This document shows, in pieces, positions 44,110 through 55,444 of a stretch of 64,000 nucleotides of DNA (position 1 is its first letter; the number at the start of each line of letters is the position of its first letter). Source of the DNA: Shinisaurus crocodilurus (lineage: Eukaryota > Chordata > Lepidosauria > Squamata > Shinisauridae); the NCBI GenBank assembly GCA_021292165.1, contig CM037877.1, forward strand, positions 127,786,402 through 127,850,401. The letters run 5' to 3'. The notes under the pieces are model-generated. The model worked only from the letters and a program-made list of their open reading frames with translations, was not told the origin of the DNA and searched no databases. The position numbers and the translations under genes were made by a program.

Positions 44110-45080
44110 AGTGAGAGAAAGTTCTACTAGCCTTTATTCTCTCAGTTGCAGATTTCATTATAGATGGTGCTCGTCTCCTTGGAAGTACTGGCAACTCCCT
44201 CCTCACAGAAATGCCCTTTGCACCATGAATTCGGTGATGGCATCTTGGGGATGTAGGTGTGTGTGACTTGAGATGTTATCTCCTGGTTCACTGCGTTGTT
44301 AGATTCCCTGCCTTTTTTCAAATCAATATCCTGGCAATCACACCCAGAAGCCTAAGTGGAGGGGGGGAGGGGGAGAATGCTGCAGTTTCTTCCCACCCCC
44401 CTGCTGCCTCCCAAGAGAAAGCCATTTGCCATCTCCGTTGAAAGGCTGTGCAGATCAGATGTGCAGCTCCTGAGGGTGCAGCAATTGTCTAGCAGAGCCA
44501 GGGCGCTCCACGGCTTGAGAGAGAGCCATGTGAAAAATGCTCTCATTCCCTCTTAAGATGCTTGGGAAGCAGCCTGAGGGCTTTAGCACGGTGCTGCTTT
44601 GGTTTAAGTTTCTCTAATGAGGTTTGCCTTCTATTACTGTCAAGGAACATTTTTCATTGTTGAAGCCACTGTAAATGCAAAGCCTTAAAAATGAGTTTCC
44701 ATTTCAGATCTGACAGCTCAGCTGCTAATGTAAAAGAGAGAAAAAACACAGATCTAGCTGCCTTTTAGCGCAATTAGCCCCTCCAAATGGAGCAATTTAC
44801 ATTGGCACACTTGTGTATCTGCCACAGGAATTTTTATTTTTTTTTAAAGTCATTACGTAGGCCAAGGCGTTTTCAGCAGCAATGAGGAGAGGAGAGACAG
44901 GGCCCCAAGGATAGCCCCCTAATTCTCCTGTAATTGGGGGCGGGGGGGGGGGACTATAAGCACGGTTCTTTGCACATTTGTCAAGATCTACATAAGAGTA
45001 GCATCTGTATTTGCATATATGTAGTAATGTTGAGTATTCTGTGTTGCTCCGCCTATGCCTTGTGTTTGTGTGTATGATAG
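44110..45080. other. Single-copy-looking DNA; possible conserved non-coding segment
   Basis: Positions 44590-44830 lack repeat traces and hold intact homeodomain-like sites (CTAATGAGG, GCAATTAGC, CAATTTACATTG). A conserved non-coding element is possible from appearance only. Confidence 0.25.
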
Positions 45081-45087
45081 CTATGCT

Positions 45088-45122
45088 GCGTGTGTGTGTG
45101 TGTGTGTGTTGTGTGTGTGTGT
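45088..45122. repeat. (GT)n microsatellite
   Basis: About 16 GT units with one interruption; a second short (GT)n lies at 45523-45540. Confidence 0.92.
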
Positions 45123-45124
45123 TG

Positions 45125-45930
45125 GGGCTGGACTGTAGAGCTTATACAATCAGTAGTATCAAGCGATAAAGCTTTTCCAGGATTCTACCAGTTCAGACTG
45201 CAGGTGTGTATGGCATCTGAGTGTTAATGCTCCCCTCAAAACAAACCTCCCTACACATGAAAAATAGCATATCAGGAGACCAGGCTCAAACCTTTTCCTG
45301 TGGATTTGCTTTATTCCACAGATAGGGTGCTTTCTCACATGCAAGCCATACTGCAGCCGCACCTGCAGTTAAAGTGGTACAGTCCAGGGAAAAAATAGCA
45401 CTTAATAAACTGTCCCTGAGCGTGTGTGTGTGAGAGAGAGAGAGATTGAAAGCAGGCAGATGGACTGTATCTGTCAGTACAAGCACAGGTGCACAAATGT
45501 GCGCTTATGGGTTTCTCTCTCAGTGTGTGTGTGTGTGTGTATAATTACCTTTCTAATACATTTGTGCGGTTTATCTGCTCCTCACCTTGTTCATCTCTGC
45601 ATCTGAGTATGTGTGCATATGATTTAACATTGTACTGGACAAAACCTGCTCTTCTTAATTTGGAATGGGTTGGGCTACAAAGCCTTTCCCAGGCCTTGTA
45701 AAGAACTCCCAGGAAAACAAAACAAAACAACAGGCATTTCTTTTCTTCAAAGCTTGGAAACCTATCCCCATAAAATGAAATGCTCAAATTACTAGGGAGC
45801 TTGGAGAGCTGAGGACAACCAGTTTTCTTCTTCCCCATCCCCCCCCCCCCACTTTCTCAAACTTATCAATGTGGCAGTGGGAGGGAATGGCAGCTGAAAC
45901 AGCTTACAAAAGCCAAAAGCTCTTCCGAAG
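45125..45930. other. No gene recognised
   Basis: Simple-sequence patches only. No coding frame recognised. Confidence 0.4.
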
Positions 45931-45931
45931 G

Positions 45932-45990
45932 CAGGGCTCTCCAACCTTGGGTCCCCAGATGTTGCTGGTGTATGCATGCTCCCAGCGTAC
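45932..45990. mobile_element. Half of a hAT-like MITE
   Basis: CAGGGCTCTCCAACCTTGGG followed by TCCCCAGATGTT matches the left arm of the element at 61398. The right arm is missing or unrecognisable. Confidence 0.7.
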
Positions 45991-45999
45991 CCAGGCCTC

Positions 46000-47650
46000 T
46001 GCCATGTAGGCTTCTGACCATGCTCAGACTTCTATTGGTGAAGGGTGCTCTAGGAATTGTAGTTTTTTCTGGTAAATGAACCACCACCACGGACCCCCAG
46101 AGTTCTTATCAGCAATGTACTTTCTGCTCATTGCAGAGAGCCAAGAGACCACAGGAACGTAGAAAGAAGCATAAAGCTTTTGCCTCCCCTCTTAGTTGCC
46201 ACTTCCTCTCCTCTCCACCCTCCCCCACATTGGTAAGTTTGGGAAAGTATAGGAAAGTTGACGGGAGGGCTGTCTGAGCTGAGACAAGATCCAGAGAGGT
46301 GAAGGGTGTGTGTGGCTCAGCTCATAATGACTCAAGGGTTCCCGAACTGAAGGAGCTCATCACTGAACCCTGCCCCCATTTCCAAATTTCACTAGTTCCA
46401 ACCATCACTAATTTTAAATGTTCCTAGTGCCAAATGCTTATTTCTGCTTCTTCTGCCAGATTAATGTGCAAATTTTTGTTCCTTTCTGCTTAAATTTCAG
46501 AGAACCTAAAGAGATCCCTGCAATTCCAAACTGCATGTGGATTCCCGCTCAACATACCCATGGGGATGAGCCACAATTCAGTGCTAGAGCCATGATTTGC
46601 ATCCATGAGGTCTGGTTCAATCCATGAACCATCGCCTTTTCCAGCACTACTTATCTGAGATCCTTTTTCTCGGATACCAGGGCTAGCTAGGAAATGCCCC
46701 TGCGTGAGATCACGGAGAGCCCCTGCCGCAGTACTGGGCTCGGCAGTTTCATATGCACATGCTCCAGCTGTGTTACTTGGATCAAGGGCAGCTGATCAGC
46801 CTTCTGGGGCCATGAAGCTGCTGTGCCCATTTCTCCTTACCTGTATTTCTGATCACTTACGGTACATCTCAAGGCTAAGGTTGTTCAGAACTTATGTATT
46901 TAATGGACACCCCAGCACCCATGGGCAGTAAAGCTTTCTTTGGACATCAGAACACTGACTCATATTTCATATCTGCTCTGCCACCTTCCTAACCTGATCT
47001 ATCCCATTGATGAGGCTAGGACTGCTCTATAAAACATGAGCCATTTGCACTTAATGGCTTCCAAGAGGTGTTCTGAATGAGAACAGTCCTTTAAATCCAA
47101 CCCAGGCAGAGAGGCTTAGAGCACTTATTACTAAGCATAAGGATAAGATTATGCTGTACAGACAATTTAAAATTGAAATGGAAGACAGAGCAAGGTGGGA
47201 AGGAATGGCATGGCCTGACTGGCCTTTTGGGAAGGGTTAGATGAACAGAAGCAATCTTGTTTCCTGGGTGGCGTGAGGTTTTCCTCTGACCTCACCAGAG
47301 AAGGTCAATCCCGCTCACCACCAACTCTGATCAATAGCACTGACAGCTGCTCTCTTATGTTGAAAGTGGTCCCCACACTTGTCCCCAATTCTTCTCTTTT
47401 GAGATGGGGGGGGGGGAATACAAGGAAGCATAGTTGCCAATGTTTCATTACCAAAATTATGGTATGGGGGGGCAGGAGACAGAGTCCAGTGGTCACTTGC
47501 AGCAAATATTTTCTGTTCACCTAAGGCAGACCTACACAGCTTGTGACTCAACAAGGTGAACACATCCCAGCAGCTATGTATGGGAGCCCTGAAGGGCTCC
47601 ATAAACTTCCTCTTTTGCTATCTGGCCTAGAACTACAAAAACAAGGAGGG
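46000..47650. other. No gene recognised
   Basis: No identifiable coding sequence or repeat. Confidence 0.4.
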
Positions 47651-47654
47651 TGGG

Positions 47655-47770
47655 TATAGATCTATAAGATTATTTCCATGCTACCTTTCCCACCATCAAT
47701 AGGGCTACTTAGAAATAACATGTTAAAAACAGAGAACAATATTAAAACAACAAAATGACAAGGCAAAACA
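47655..47770 (-). mobile_element. Possible L2 3' tail
   Basis: ATTTCCATGCTACCTTTCCC then AACAATATTAAAACAACAAA resembles a reverse L2 tail. Weak. Confidence 0.35.
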
Positions 47771-48259
47771 ATTCAGCAGCAACAGCTGGGTGTGCCTCAG
47801 ATTTGGCTGAACCGGAACCAAATTGGGCTTATTCAGAGAGATATGGGATATGTCCAAATTGAAGTAGGGTTCCTCCAAAGTAAACCAAATCCAAATCTGA
47901 ACACTCCTGAAGATTAGGAATTTGGAGGGACACAGAGACACAGACAGTGTGTCTCCAAAAACTGATAATTTATCTCAAAGCTCTGAGGAAAACACCAGGG
48001 TGGGGAGGGGGAGGGGAGACAAGGGAGGGTAGTTTTGTGACTGTCAGCTCAAGCTTCTAATCACGACGAATGATTTTAGCAGGGCTCTTCCATCCCAGTG
48101 CTTTGGGGAAGGTAGTTGAAGTCATATTTAATAGGGATGTGATCAGATTCGGATGAAGTCTGAAGCATGAGCAGAATTGGACCACACTGCAGTGATGTCA
48201 TGCACTACTCTCCCTCCCAGCAATAAGGGTATGACAACCATGGACTCCTTTGCAGTGCT

Positions 48260-48720
48260 GACGTAACCCATAGTCACAGCAGCAAGTTCTCAGGACACCC
48301 AAAACCCATCCTTTCACATGTTGTAACAGCAACAAGAACAATAATAATCCACACAAAAGCACTCCTTTGGGGCCACTTTTTTTTTGTTCCAGCAACAACC
48401 ACAGAGAAGGAAACTGAATCAAGTGACTTTAAAATCATGTGTGGGGACTGCTGTGTGACAGGGGAAGGATCACACGAGGCAGCCCACACAAAAGCACTTC
48501 TTTAAACCCACATTCTCCTGCTCCACAGCAACCCCCATTGCAAAAAGAATCAAGTGACTTTAAGATCATGAGTGGGAAGGAAGGAGGAATCCACACAGCC
48601 ACCTGGCGTCATGAATCATCACCATCATCATAATCTCACACAGAGAAGCAGCTCTTGGAACACAGCATCAAGTTCTCAGAGCACCCCCAAAATCCACCCT
48701 TTTGCATTTCCACCACAAAC
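48260..48720. repeat. Degenerate tandem duplication
   Basis: CCACACAAAAGCACT (48347 and 48485), GAATCAAGTGACTTTAA (48416 and 48547) and CAAGTTCTCAG (48273 and 48670) recur in order with spacing of roughly 130-140 bp, except the last. Non-coding. Confidence 0.65.
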
Positions 48721-48724
48721 ATCC

Positions 48725-49705
48725 ACCAAACATGGATGCCTGCTCAGAAGCAGCACAAAATAAAAATCCAGCTTAAAAATAATTCAAAAACTCAAAATAC
48801 TCAATCTCATAATGCTCTGTTCCGCTCTCACTGGCTCTGCTAACCTTGTTCTTGCTCTGCAGCTAGCAACTCCTAAACCAGATGACCAACTACTGGTGCA
48901 CAGCTGCCAATAATGTTTGTTTTTTAAACTGTACTACTGATTGCCACCCAACTGCTCAGAGTACCCCACAGTGATGCCCAATAGCCTGGCTTAGGGCTCC
49001 TCCTCATTCTGCATAGACAGAGAGAGCCTCTTTAATTATTTATTTAAAGTTGTTGGGGATCGTTTCCTGAAGGTACCCTACACAGATAGACATTCCCCCC
49101 CTCCCCCGTTGCCTTTCTCATTGCAGGGGAATGATCTGAGCCTGGGCGCACATGCTCAGTCTGTAAGCTGAAGCCAATGCCAGGCTTCAGCAGGAAGGGA
49201 ACAGCCAGAAACAGCCCGAGGCGACAGGACAAGGAAGCAGCCTTACAAGCAAAGTGATGATGGTGTCTGTGAATGCTTGTTGGGGGGAGGAAGGAGTCAC
49301 CTGGGGGGCAGTTGGCCACCCCCGCCCCCTGCACTTCGATTGCCACAGCCACTGGATGACTTATCACAAGTGTTGTTGCTTTACTCCAGCTGCCAACAGA
49401 ACTGAAAAACATTTCAGAACAAGGTTTCATTATTGACTCATGTTTTGGATACCATACACACCCACGAAATGTATGGGGTTTTTTTTGTTGCATTTCTGTA
49501 AATGCTACATGGGGAGGGAGGAAGTGTGGTTGAGTGCCTAACAGGTCTCCCTTTTAATCCTGGGGTATGTTTTACCATGGGATCCAATCAAAGTGCTTTG
49601 TGGGAGGGCAAGAATGGGACCCTGAGATGGCTATTCTTTCAACATCATCATGCTTCACTATCCCTTACACTACCTAATTTTCAAGCATCACAACTCTCTA
49701 ACCCC
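48725..49705. other. No gene recognised
   Basis: No identifiable coding sequence or repeat. Confidence 0.4.
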
Positions 49706-49710
49706 CTCAC

Positions 49711-50440
49711 CTATCCTTCTCAAACTTTTTAGGTTTTCTTGCCTGGGGAGGCTTCTATAACATGCCATTTTCATACAAATTGACATAAAAACCACAGGGG
49801 AGCGAGAAGGGGAAGAAAATTTACCCCATCCCCCAAATTGGAGAACTCCCTGTCCACATGAACTGCTACACCTATCCTTCTGAAACTTTGCAGGTTTCTT
49901 ACTTAGGGACATCTCTAAGTTGTCTGTTATTTTCAGAACAACGATTCACAAGGGACAGAGGGGGATAAGTGTGTCCTCTTTTGGAGATCCTCAAAATGCC
50001 AAGGCTGCTCTGGTACAAAACCCCCTGTGGCTATCATTTTGAAATTTGGGTGGCATGATCCCCATTAAGGGCAACTATCCCTGAAAACTCCATCCAATTC
50101 TGGCAAGAAATAAAAAAAGTTGTCCGCCATTCCCTGCCACACTCACACACTTTAAAAAAATGTACGTATATCAAAATTTAAAGGTGTGTAGCACAAAACC
50201 TTTGTACCTATTCATCTGAAACTTGGGAGGTTTGATCCTCTCATGAGGGCAACTATCCAAGCAAATTTCATCCAGTTCTGCCGAGAATTTTTAAAAAAAT
50301 GATTAGCAATTCTTTTTTAATTTTATTTTTTAAATATATCAAATTTTAAAAGTGAGTGGCACAACTGTTCACACACACACACACACACACACACACCTAT
50401 TCATATGAAATGTAGCAGGCATAATTCTCTCATAAGGGAC
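49711..50440. repeat. Degenerate tandem array, five 159-189 bp units
   Basis: Unit starts of the form CTATYCWTCTGAAACTT are at 49711, 49872, 50031, 50208 and 50397. Later units share AGGGCAACTATCC and TATATCAAA-TTTAAA. A (CA)n tract sits at 50371-50396. The array stops where the LINE 3' end begins. Confidence 0.75.
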
Positions 50441-50441
50441 T

Positions 50442-50930
50442 CATCATCATCATCATCAGGCGATCACTCGTGACCGAGTAAGATTGTCTTCCGGGATAAA
50501 AGGAGGAGATTCTAAAGAAGATTGTGTAGACTCTAGCGATGGGTCCGTAAGTGACTGTGGAGGCCAATTCTAGATCCACACAGCTTCCCACAGTGAGGAC
50601 ACAGGTTACCAGATAGAAGATGGTCCTGTAAAGGATTCATTTGACGTGCTTTTCGCTTAGCACGTTTCTCCCTTTCACCTTGCACTCGGGCTTCTTCAAA
50701 GTCCATGGAACCTTTGTGAAAGGCCAACCTCCATTTAGATCGTTCATGGGCCAGAGCTTCCCAGTTTTCGATGTTTATATTGCATTTTTTTAGATTAGCC
50801 TTATGAACATCTTTAAACCTCTTATATTGACCACCGATATTCCGCTTTCCATCCTTGAGTTGGGAGTAAAGTAACTGCTTTGGGAGACGGCAGTCAGGCA
50901 TTCGAACAACATGCCTACAAATGCATACAT
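50442..50930 (-). mobile_element. LINE 3' end (RTE-like) with (ATG)n tail
   Basis: The left edge is (CAT)n, i.e. an (ATG)n tail on the minus strand, next to GGCGATCACTCGTGACCGAG, which also ends the copy at 60678-60947. The coding part lies immediately inward. Confidence 0.7.
50533..50901 (-). pseudogene. LINE pol C-terminus with CCHH zinc finger
   Basis: The 122-residue frame has CRLPKQLLYSQLKDGKRNIG, GGQYKRFKDVHKANLKK, WEALAHERSKWR and, at the end, CPHCGKLCGSRIGLHSHLRTH. The pattern LP--LLY--L--GKR--GGQ--R-KD and a terminal C2H2 finger is a standard C-terminus of one group of non-LTR retrotransposon polyproteins. The trinucleotide tail favours the RTE group, but the clade is not certain. 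RT is absent (5' truncation). The frame is intact to the stop at 50533-50535. Confidence 0.75.
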
Positions 50931-51039
50931 CCAGTTGTGTAAAAGAGAAACAAATGTGATGCTTGTTATAGATGTTATAGATATTTATTTCCAGTGATAG
51001 GCTCTGTTAACTACAACCCACCCACCCCCCAACCAGTAT

Positions 51040-52140
51040 CTCCTCCAAACATGTGCTAAAGTTTTGTGCTACAAATCCCAGGTTTTGTGCTGCCACAAAA
51101 GCGTATGTATTACCCACAACTGTGTACTGATGCATCAAATGTGGGAGTTAACACAGAAAAAAGCCAACATACTCATATCACTTCTGAAATGATGCCAAAC
51201 GTTTGTGCTAGTTTGTGCTGTTTTGTGCCCCAGATCCCAAGCTTTGTGCTGCCACCAAAAGCATGAAAATGACATACACTTTGGTGGGGCCTGGTGAATG
51301 CTAAAAATCCAACATTGTCATATCACCTCCAAACCTGGGCCAAAGTGTTGGTGTTGAAGGAAATGTAGCCTGTGTGCTAGCACATGACTTTACACACACA
51401 GCAGCAGAGTATTTCTGCACACCACACAGCAGTGTTCAGCTCACCCAGTTGCAGATTAATCCAGGACTCAGGAACCACTCTGTAGACACAAGCAGATCTA
51501 GTCTACCTATTTATTTACTTATTCAAAGTAATCACTACAGAGTATGCATTCCATATACACAGTCCATGTGCAGAGTACAAAAGCATAGCAAAAGCAAAGT
51601 CCAGTGCTATATACATCCAGAAAGGATGGGTCCAGTAGAGAGAAGAAGAAAAACAACTCCAGACTGAGATGAACCTATAACATGGCTGCTGTCTTCAGCA
51701 TACACATGTCAACCAGCAAAGATCACATGACAAAACTTTGCTTCACATGCTCCCTGAGAACTACCAGGAATAGCCAAGGAAAAACACGGTGAACACAGTG
51801 AAGCCTAGACATAAACAATGCCTAGCAATGCCAGATAGCAGACCATTTGTACTGTAAATAAAAAGATCATAGCATGTTGTTGATATTATACCAACGCAAA
51901 GTTCTTCCTCGTTTTGTGCTATTTTGCGCCACAAATCCCAAGTTTTGTGCTACAAGTAAAAGAGTGAAAATGACATACCCTTAGGTGGGGCTTGACAAAT
52001 GCTAAAAAAAAATTCACATTCTTGTATCATGCCAAACCTATGCCAAAGTTTGTGCAACACTGTGCCACAAATCCCAAGTTTTGTATTACCTCACACAAGT
52101 GTGTACTGATCCATCACATTTCTGAGCTAAACAGTCCCAA
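51040..52140. repeat. Degenerate tandem array split by solo LTR
   Basis: About four units of roughly 145-165 bp carry TTTTGTGC-ACAAATCCCAAG, TTTTGTGCTGCC, GAAAATGACATAC, GGTGGGGC and CCAAACCTATGCCAAAG. Two lie left of the LTR (51048-51345) and two right of it (51897-52135). Confidence 0.75.
51346..51896 (-). mobile_element. Solo LTR, 551 bp, exact 5-bp TSD
   Basis: It starts TGTTGGT and ends ACCAACG (one mismatch to the expected ACA end). Flanks are identical CAAAG (51341-51345 and 51897-51901). Removing it restores the tandem unit. A minus-strand AATAAA near 51510 favours minus orientation, though AATAAA also occurs on plus at 51857. Confidence 0.8.
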
Positions 52141-52225
52141 ATGTTCCAACCTTTCCTCATAGATGAGTTGCTCCAGCCCCTTGGTCATTTTAGTGACCCT
52201 TTTCTGCACCTTTTTAATACAAGCA
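52125..52225 (-). mobile_element. Old CR1-type LINE fragment
   Basis: GCTAAACAGTCCCAAATGTT, CCTTTCCTCATAGA and GCTCCAGCCCCTTGGTCATT match the reverse of a common CR1/L3 pol segment, of a different subfamily from the young CR1 copies. Confidence 0.7.
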
Positions 52226-52229
52226 GTTT

Positions 52230-52790
52230 GACTACAAGGGCTTCACCCTCTTGCCCTAATGAACACAGTGCAACTGTGGAGCCCTAACAATCATTCCAAG
52301 TGAACACTTAAACTGAACACTGTCTAAATTTATCCCAAAACTCAGCTTTATTATGTCAGAAAGTTAGTTATCCAAAATGTAAAACTGATGGTGCACTGGA
52401 AGCCATCTCCCACCCATCTCCCCTTCACTCCAGACAGGCATCTCAACCCACAACTTCATTCAGGGTCTATCATCAGCCCTAGAAGGAACAGGGGGTGCTT
52501 GCAGAGCAAGAGGAGCGTATGTTCTCTCTACAGCATGTGTGTGTGCATGTGCCGGCTCAGAAACAGATTCAGACTCTGAGCTGGAACAGGGAGAGGGGAA
52601 TCCAGCTGCAGGAGACTGGGGCGAACTTAAGGCCATCTGACCTTGGCAAGTCCCCCTCCCCTCAGTGAATAGGAAGAGGGAGGGCTTGCCCAGGAGGAAA
52701 CGGCTAACGCGCCACAGCTGCACGACACAGTCATTTGAGGGATGTGACCACAACAACGGATCTTTCCTTTCAAGATTATGGTATGAGGAG
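52230..52790. other. No gene recognised
   Basis: No identifiable coding sequence. A short repeat relic lies at 52797-52840 (CCATGCTGGATCAGACCAAG). Confidence 0.4.
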
Positions 52791-52848
52791 AAGGCTAACA
52801 AAAGCACATAAAAAGAGCCATGCTGGATCAGACCAAGGTCCATATATA

Positions 52849-52953
52849 TATTCATAGAACCATAGAATAGTAGAGTTGGAAGGGGCCTACAAGGCCATCG
52901 AGTCCAACCCCCTGCTCAATGCAGGAATCCAAGTCAAAGCATCCCTGACAGAT
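52849..52953 (-). mobile_element. CR1 3' end, outer copy
   Basis: Reverse octamers, GTAGAGTTGGAAGGGGCCTA and CCCTGACAGATG. It is followed without spacer by a second CR1 3' end. Confidence 0.9.
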
Positions 52954-53155
52954 GAATCATAGAATCATAGAAAAGTAGAATTGGAAGGGACCCACCAGGC
53001 CATCGAGTCCAACCCCCTGCTCAGTGCAGGAATCCAGGTCAAAGCATCCCTGACAGATGGCTGTCCAGCTTCACCTTGAACGCCTCCAGAGTGGGAGAGC
53101 CCACCACCTCCCTAGGCAGTTGGTTCCATTGGCGTATTGCTCTGACAGTCAGGAA
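52954..53155 (-). mobile_element. CR1 3' end, inner copy
   Basis: It starts again with reverse octamers (AATCATAGAATCATAG) and runs through the C-terminal RT codons to CTGACAGTCAGGAAG. Confidence 0.9.
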
Positions 53156-53156
53156 G

Positions 53157-53280
53157 TATCCACCACAATCTCAAGATCTTTTTCTTCGTCAGTCTGATCA
53201 GTGTACACATGAGGCTGGGTTTTTTTTTGCCCCAATGTGCATTACCTTCACCTCCACACTCCTCCCGCCATGCATAGGAT
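53157..53280 (-). mobile_element. Older CR1-type LINE fragment
   Basis: CCACCACAATCTCAAGATCT and GCCCCAATGTGCATTACCTT match the reverse of a conserved CR1/L3 pol segment; it directly follows the younger copy. Confidence 0.65.
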
Positions 53281-53284
53281 GCCT

Positions 53285-54035
53285 GTAACCCTCCGAGTTC
53301 AAAAATAATCTTGACACAATCATACATACAATCATATCAATATTGCTTTTTTGCAATGTTTTATCAATGCGAATCAGTACAACAGAAGGGGGAAAGATGC
53401 AAAATGAACTGAAAGAACTGGAACCTGTGACAAATACTCAAGTTCCAGAATTAATTTTAGAAATTCTCCTAATTAAGCTGGAATTCAGGAGAGTTGGAAC
53501 ATGGGGCAGAGAAAAACCCCAGAGCAATCAAGAAGAGAATGAAGGAAATCTTCTACTTATGGCTGAAATTGAATGCAAAAATTTAGAAGATGGTAGCACC
53601 AAAAATGGCTCGAATTGGTGCATGAAGTAGGGTTTTTTTTTCTTTTCATCAAATATACTCCCCAACATATTTCACCAAAATGTCATCTTCAGAAGCAATA
53701 GCTACAACTTCTCCTACTTCAGAAAGTGTTTCCTCAGAGTTCTATGGTGGGATCAAAGACAGAAGATCAAAGATGCCAGATCTAATTTTTGTAAAATGTA
53801 GTTGACTTCATATTCTAATCAGGATTTTTAATTTCTTTTAAAATGTGTCATTAGTGCTATGTGGTGATTTTAGCTTGCCTACTGTACAAACAAAAAACAA
53901 TGCATATACATCTGTACTAATATAGTAGCTGAGGATGGCGGGGGTGGTGGCAGAAATAGAATGGGAGAAAAATTCATCTTGGTTCACAATGCAAACTTAC
54001 CTAATTTCTCACTTTTGAACTAATACATGAACCAA
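53285..54035. other. No gene recognised
   Basis: Contains a 95-codon open frame (53343-53630) without any recognised domain. Otherwise AT-rich. Confidence 0.35.
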
Positions 54036-54039
54036 AACT

Positions 54040-54215
54040 CATGAGAACATAAGAAAAGCCAGGCTGAATCAAGACCAAAGGCCTATCTAGTCCAGCATTC
54101 TGTTCCCACGGTGGCCAGCCATGTGCCTGTGAGAAACCCACAAGTAGGAGATTAGTGTAGGAGCACCCTCCTGCTCATGTTCCCCAGCAACTGCTATTGA
54201 GAGACACACTACCTC
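54040..54215. mobile_element. CR1-like interspersed repeat
   Basis: GAGAACATAAGAAAAGCCAG, CTATCTAGTCCAGCATTCTG and GGAGCACCCTCCTGCTC; same family as 29082-29225. Confidence 0.65.
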
Positions 54216-54754
54216 AAACCCAGGAGATAATATGTAGGTAACACAACTAATAGCCATTCACAGTCTCATCAAACAATAAGTTACACATTTTCATGTTCTT
54301 AAAGCTTGAAGAACATGTAAGTTGCCCTGGGAATTTATTAAGGCTTCTCCATTTTGGCTGTATTTCTGTGCAATAAATAATGCCACGGTGTCATGTGTCA
54401 TGTGTTGTTGTTGTTCATCTGAGGTTGTCTTTACCTAATTTTGAGACCCCCTACGGGACCGATGATTTTTCTTCTGTCCTGATACGTGGAACCATGGAAC
54501 TCGAGAAGGGTGTACTTTCTTTTTCACATGACTGTAAATATATAGGTATGTGTATGTATTTATGTTGTATTCTTTAGATACAGATAAAGTTATACAAATT
54601 AGATGGTTAGAAAATTTCACACAAACAGAGAAAACATTTAGAGAGGAAGTTATGTAAGTATTTAGGTTGTTCAATCTGTATGGGTAATTTTTCCTTAACA
54701 TGTCATGTAATTGGAATTTGTTGAAGGTTTAAGCTGCATTATTCTTTATTTTTA

Positions 54755-54915
54755 TTATTCAGCTATTATTACATTTATATCCCACCTTTCTTTCATGTTG
54801 AAACTAAAGGTAGCTGATTCCCAGGTGGTCTCCAGTCCAAGCACTGATCAGACTCCGACCTGCTTAGCCTCAGCAAGGTGGCTGCCTCATGTGCCTTCAG
54901 GCCATGCTCTGGTCT
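54755..54915 (-). mobile_element. 5S rRNA-derived SINE with Sauria/Bov-B-like tail
   Basis: The minus strand carries a 5S-like head: GAGGCTAAGCAGGTCGGAGT, CTGATCAGTGCTTGGACTGG, AGACCACCTGGGAATCAGC. This is followed by AGAAAGGTGGGATATAAATG, which resembles the Sauria SINE tail. The 5S match continues past box C into the end of 5S, further than in the CR1-tailed copies. Confidence 0.7.
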
Positions 54916-55189
54916 ATATTAAATGATTATATTTTATCTATTGGCATGTTTCTGTAGAGAACCTTGACTAACCATCTGAGAGTTAGTTATTGCTCCTGCA
55001 TTCATTCGTTAGTGTGATTTTGAAAAAAAAAGTTGAAAAATTTCATTCAGACTGGGACTGTACCAGATACCCTTTGGTATTTTGAATCACTGGATTTTGT
55101 ACTATCATTTTATGTATTTGTTTTCTTGCACCACTAGACTGTGGACCATCATAATTTGCATCATTCTAGAATTTAGAAGTCTATATGTA

Positions 55190-55439
55190 CAGTCATGCCT
55201 TGGATTGAGAGCATAATTCGTTCCGGAAACGTGCTTGTAATCCAAAACACTCTTATATCAAAACGAATTCCCCCAAAAAAAAATTGTACAGAGATTTTTA
55301 ATTTAAGCCGTACTACAGTACTTGTATTGCAAGACGTCACTTGTATATCAAGTAAAAAAAAATTAAATAAATATTTAAAAATTTGCTTGTCTTGCAAAAC
55401 GCTCTCAAACGAAGTTACTTGCAATCCAAAGTATTACTG
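55190..55439. mobile_element. 250-bp Tigger-like MITE, TA target site
   Basis: Ends CAGTCATGCCTTGGATTG and (reverse) CAGTAATACTTTGGATTG with TA on both sides (55188-55189 and 55440-55441). The palindrome-rich interior has ATTCGTTCCGGAAACG. Related to the ends of 35192-36121. Confidence 0.85.
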
Positions 55440-55444
55440 TATAT

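Noticed and set aside
53343..53630. 95-codon frame as a host exon
   Set aside because: No domain recognised and no splice or start context that stands out; kept only as unassigned sequence.
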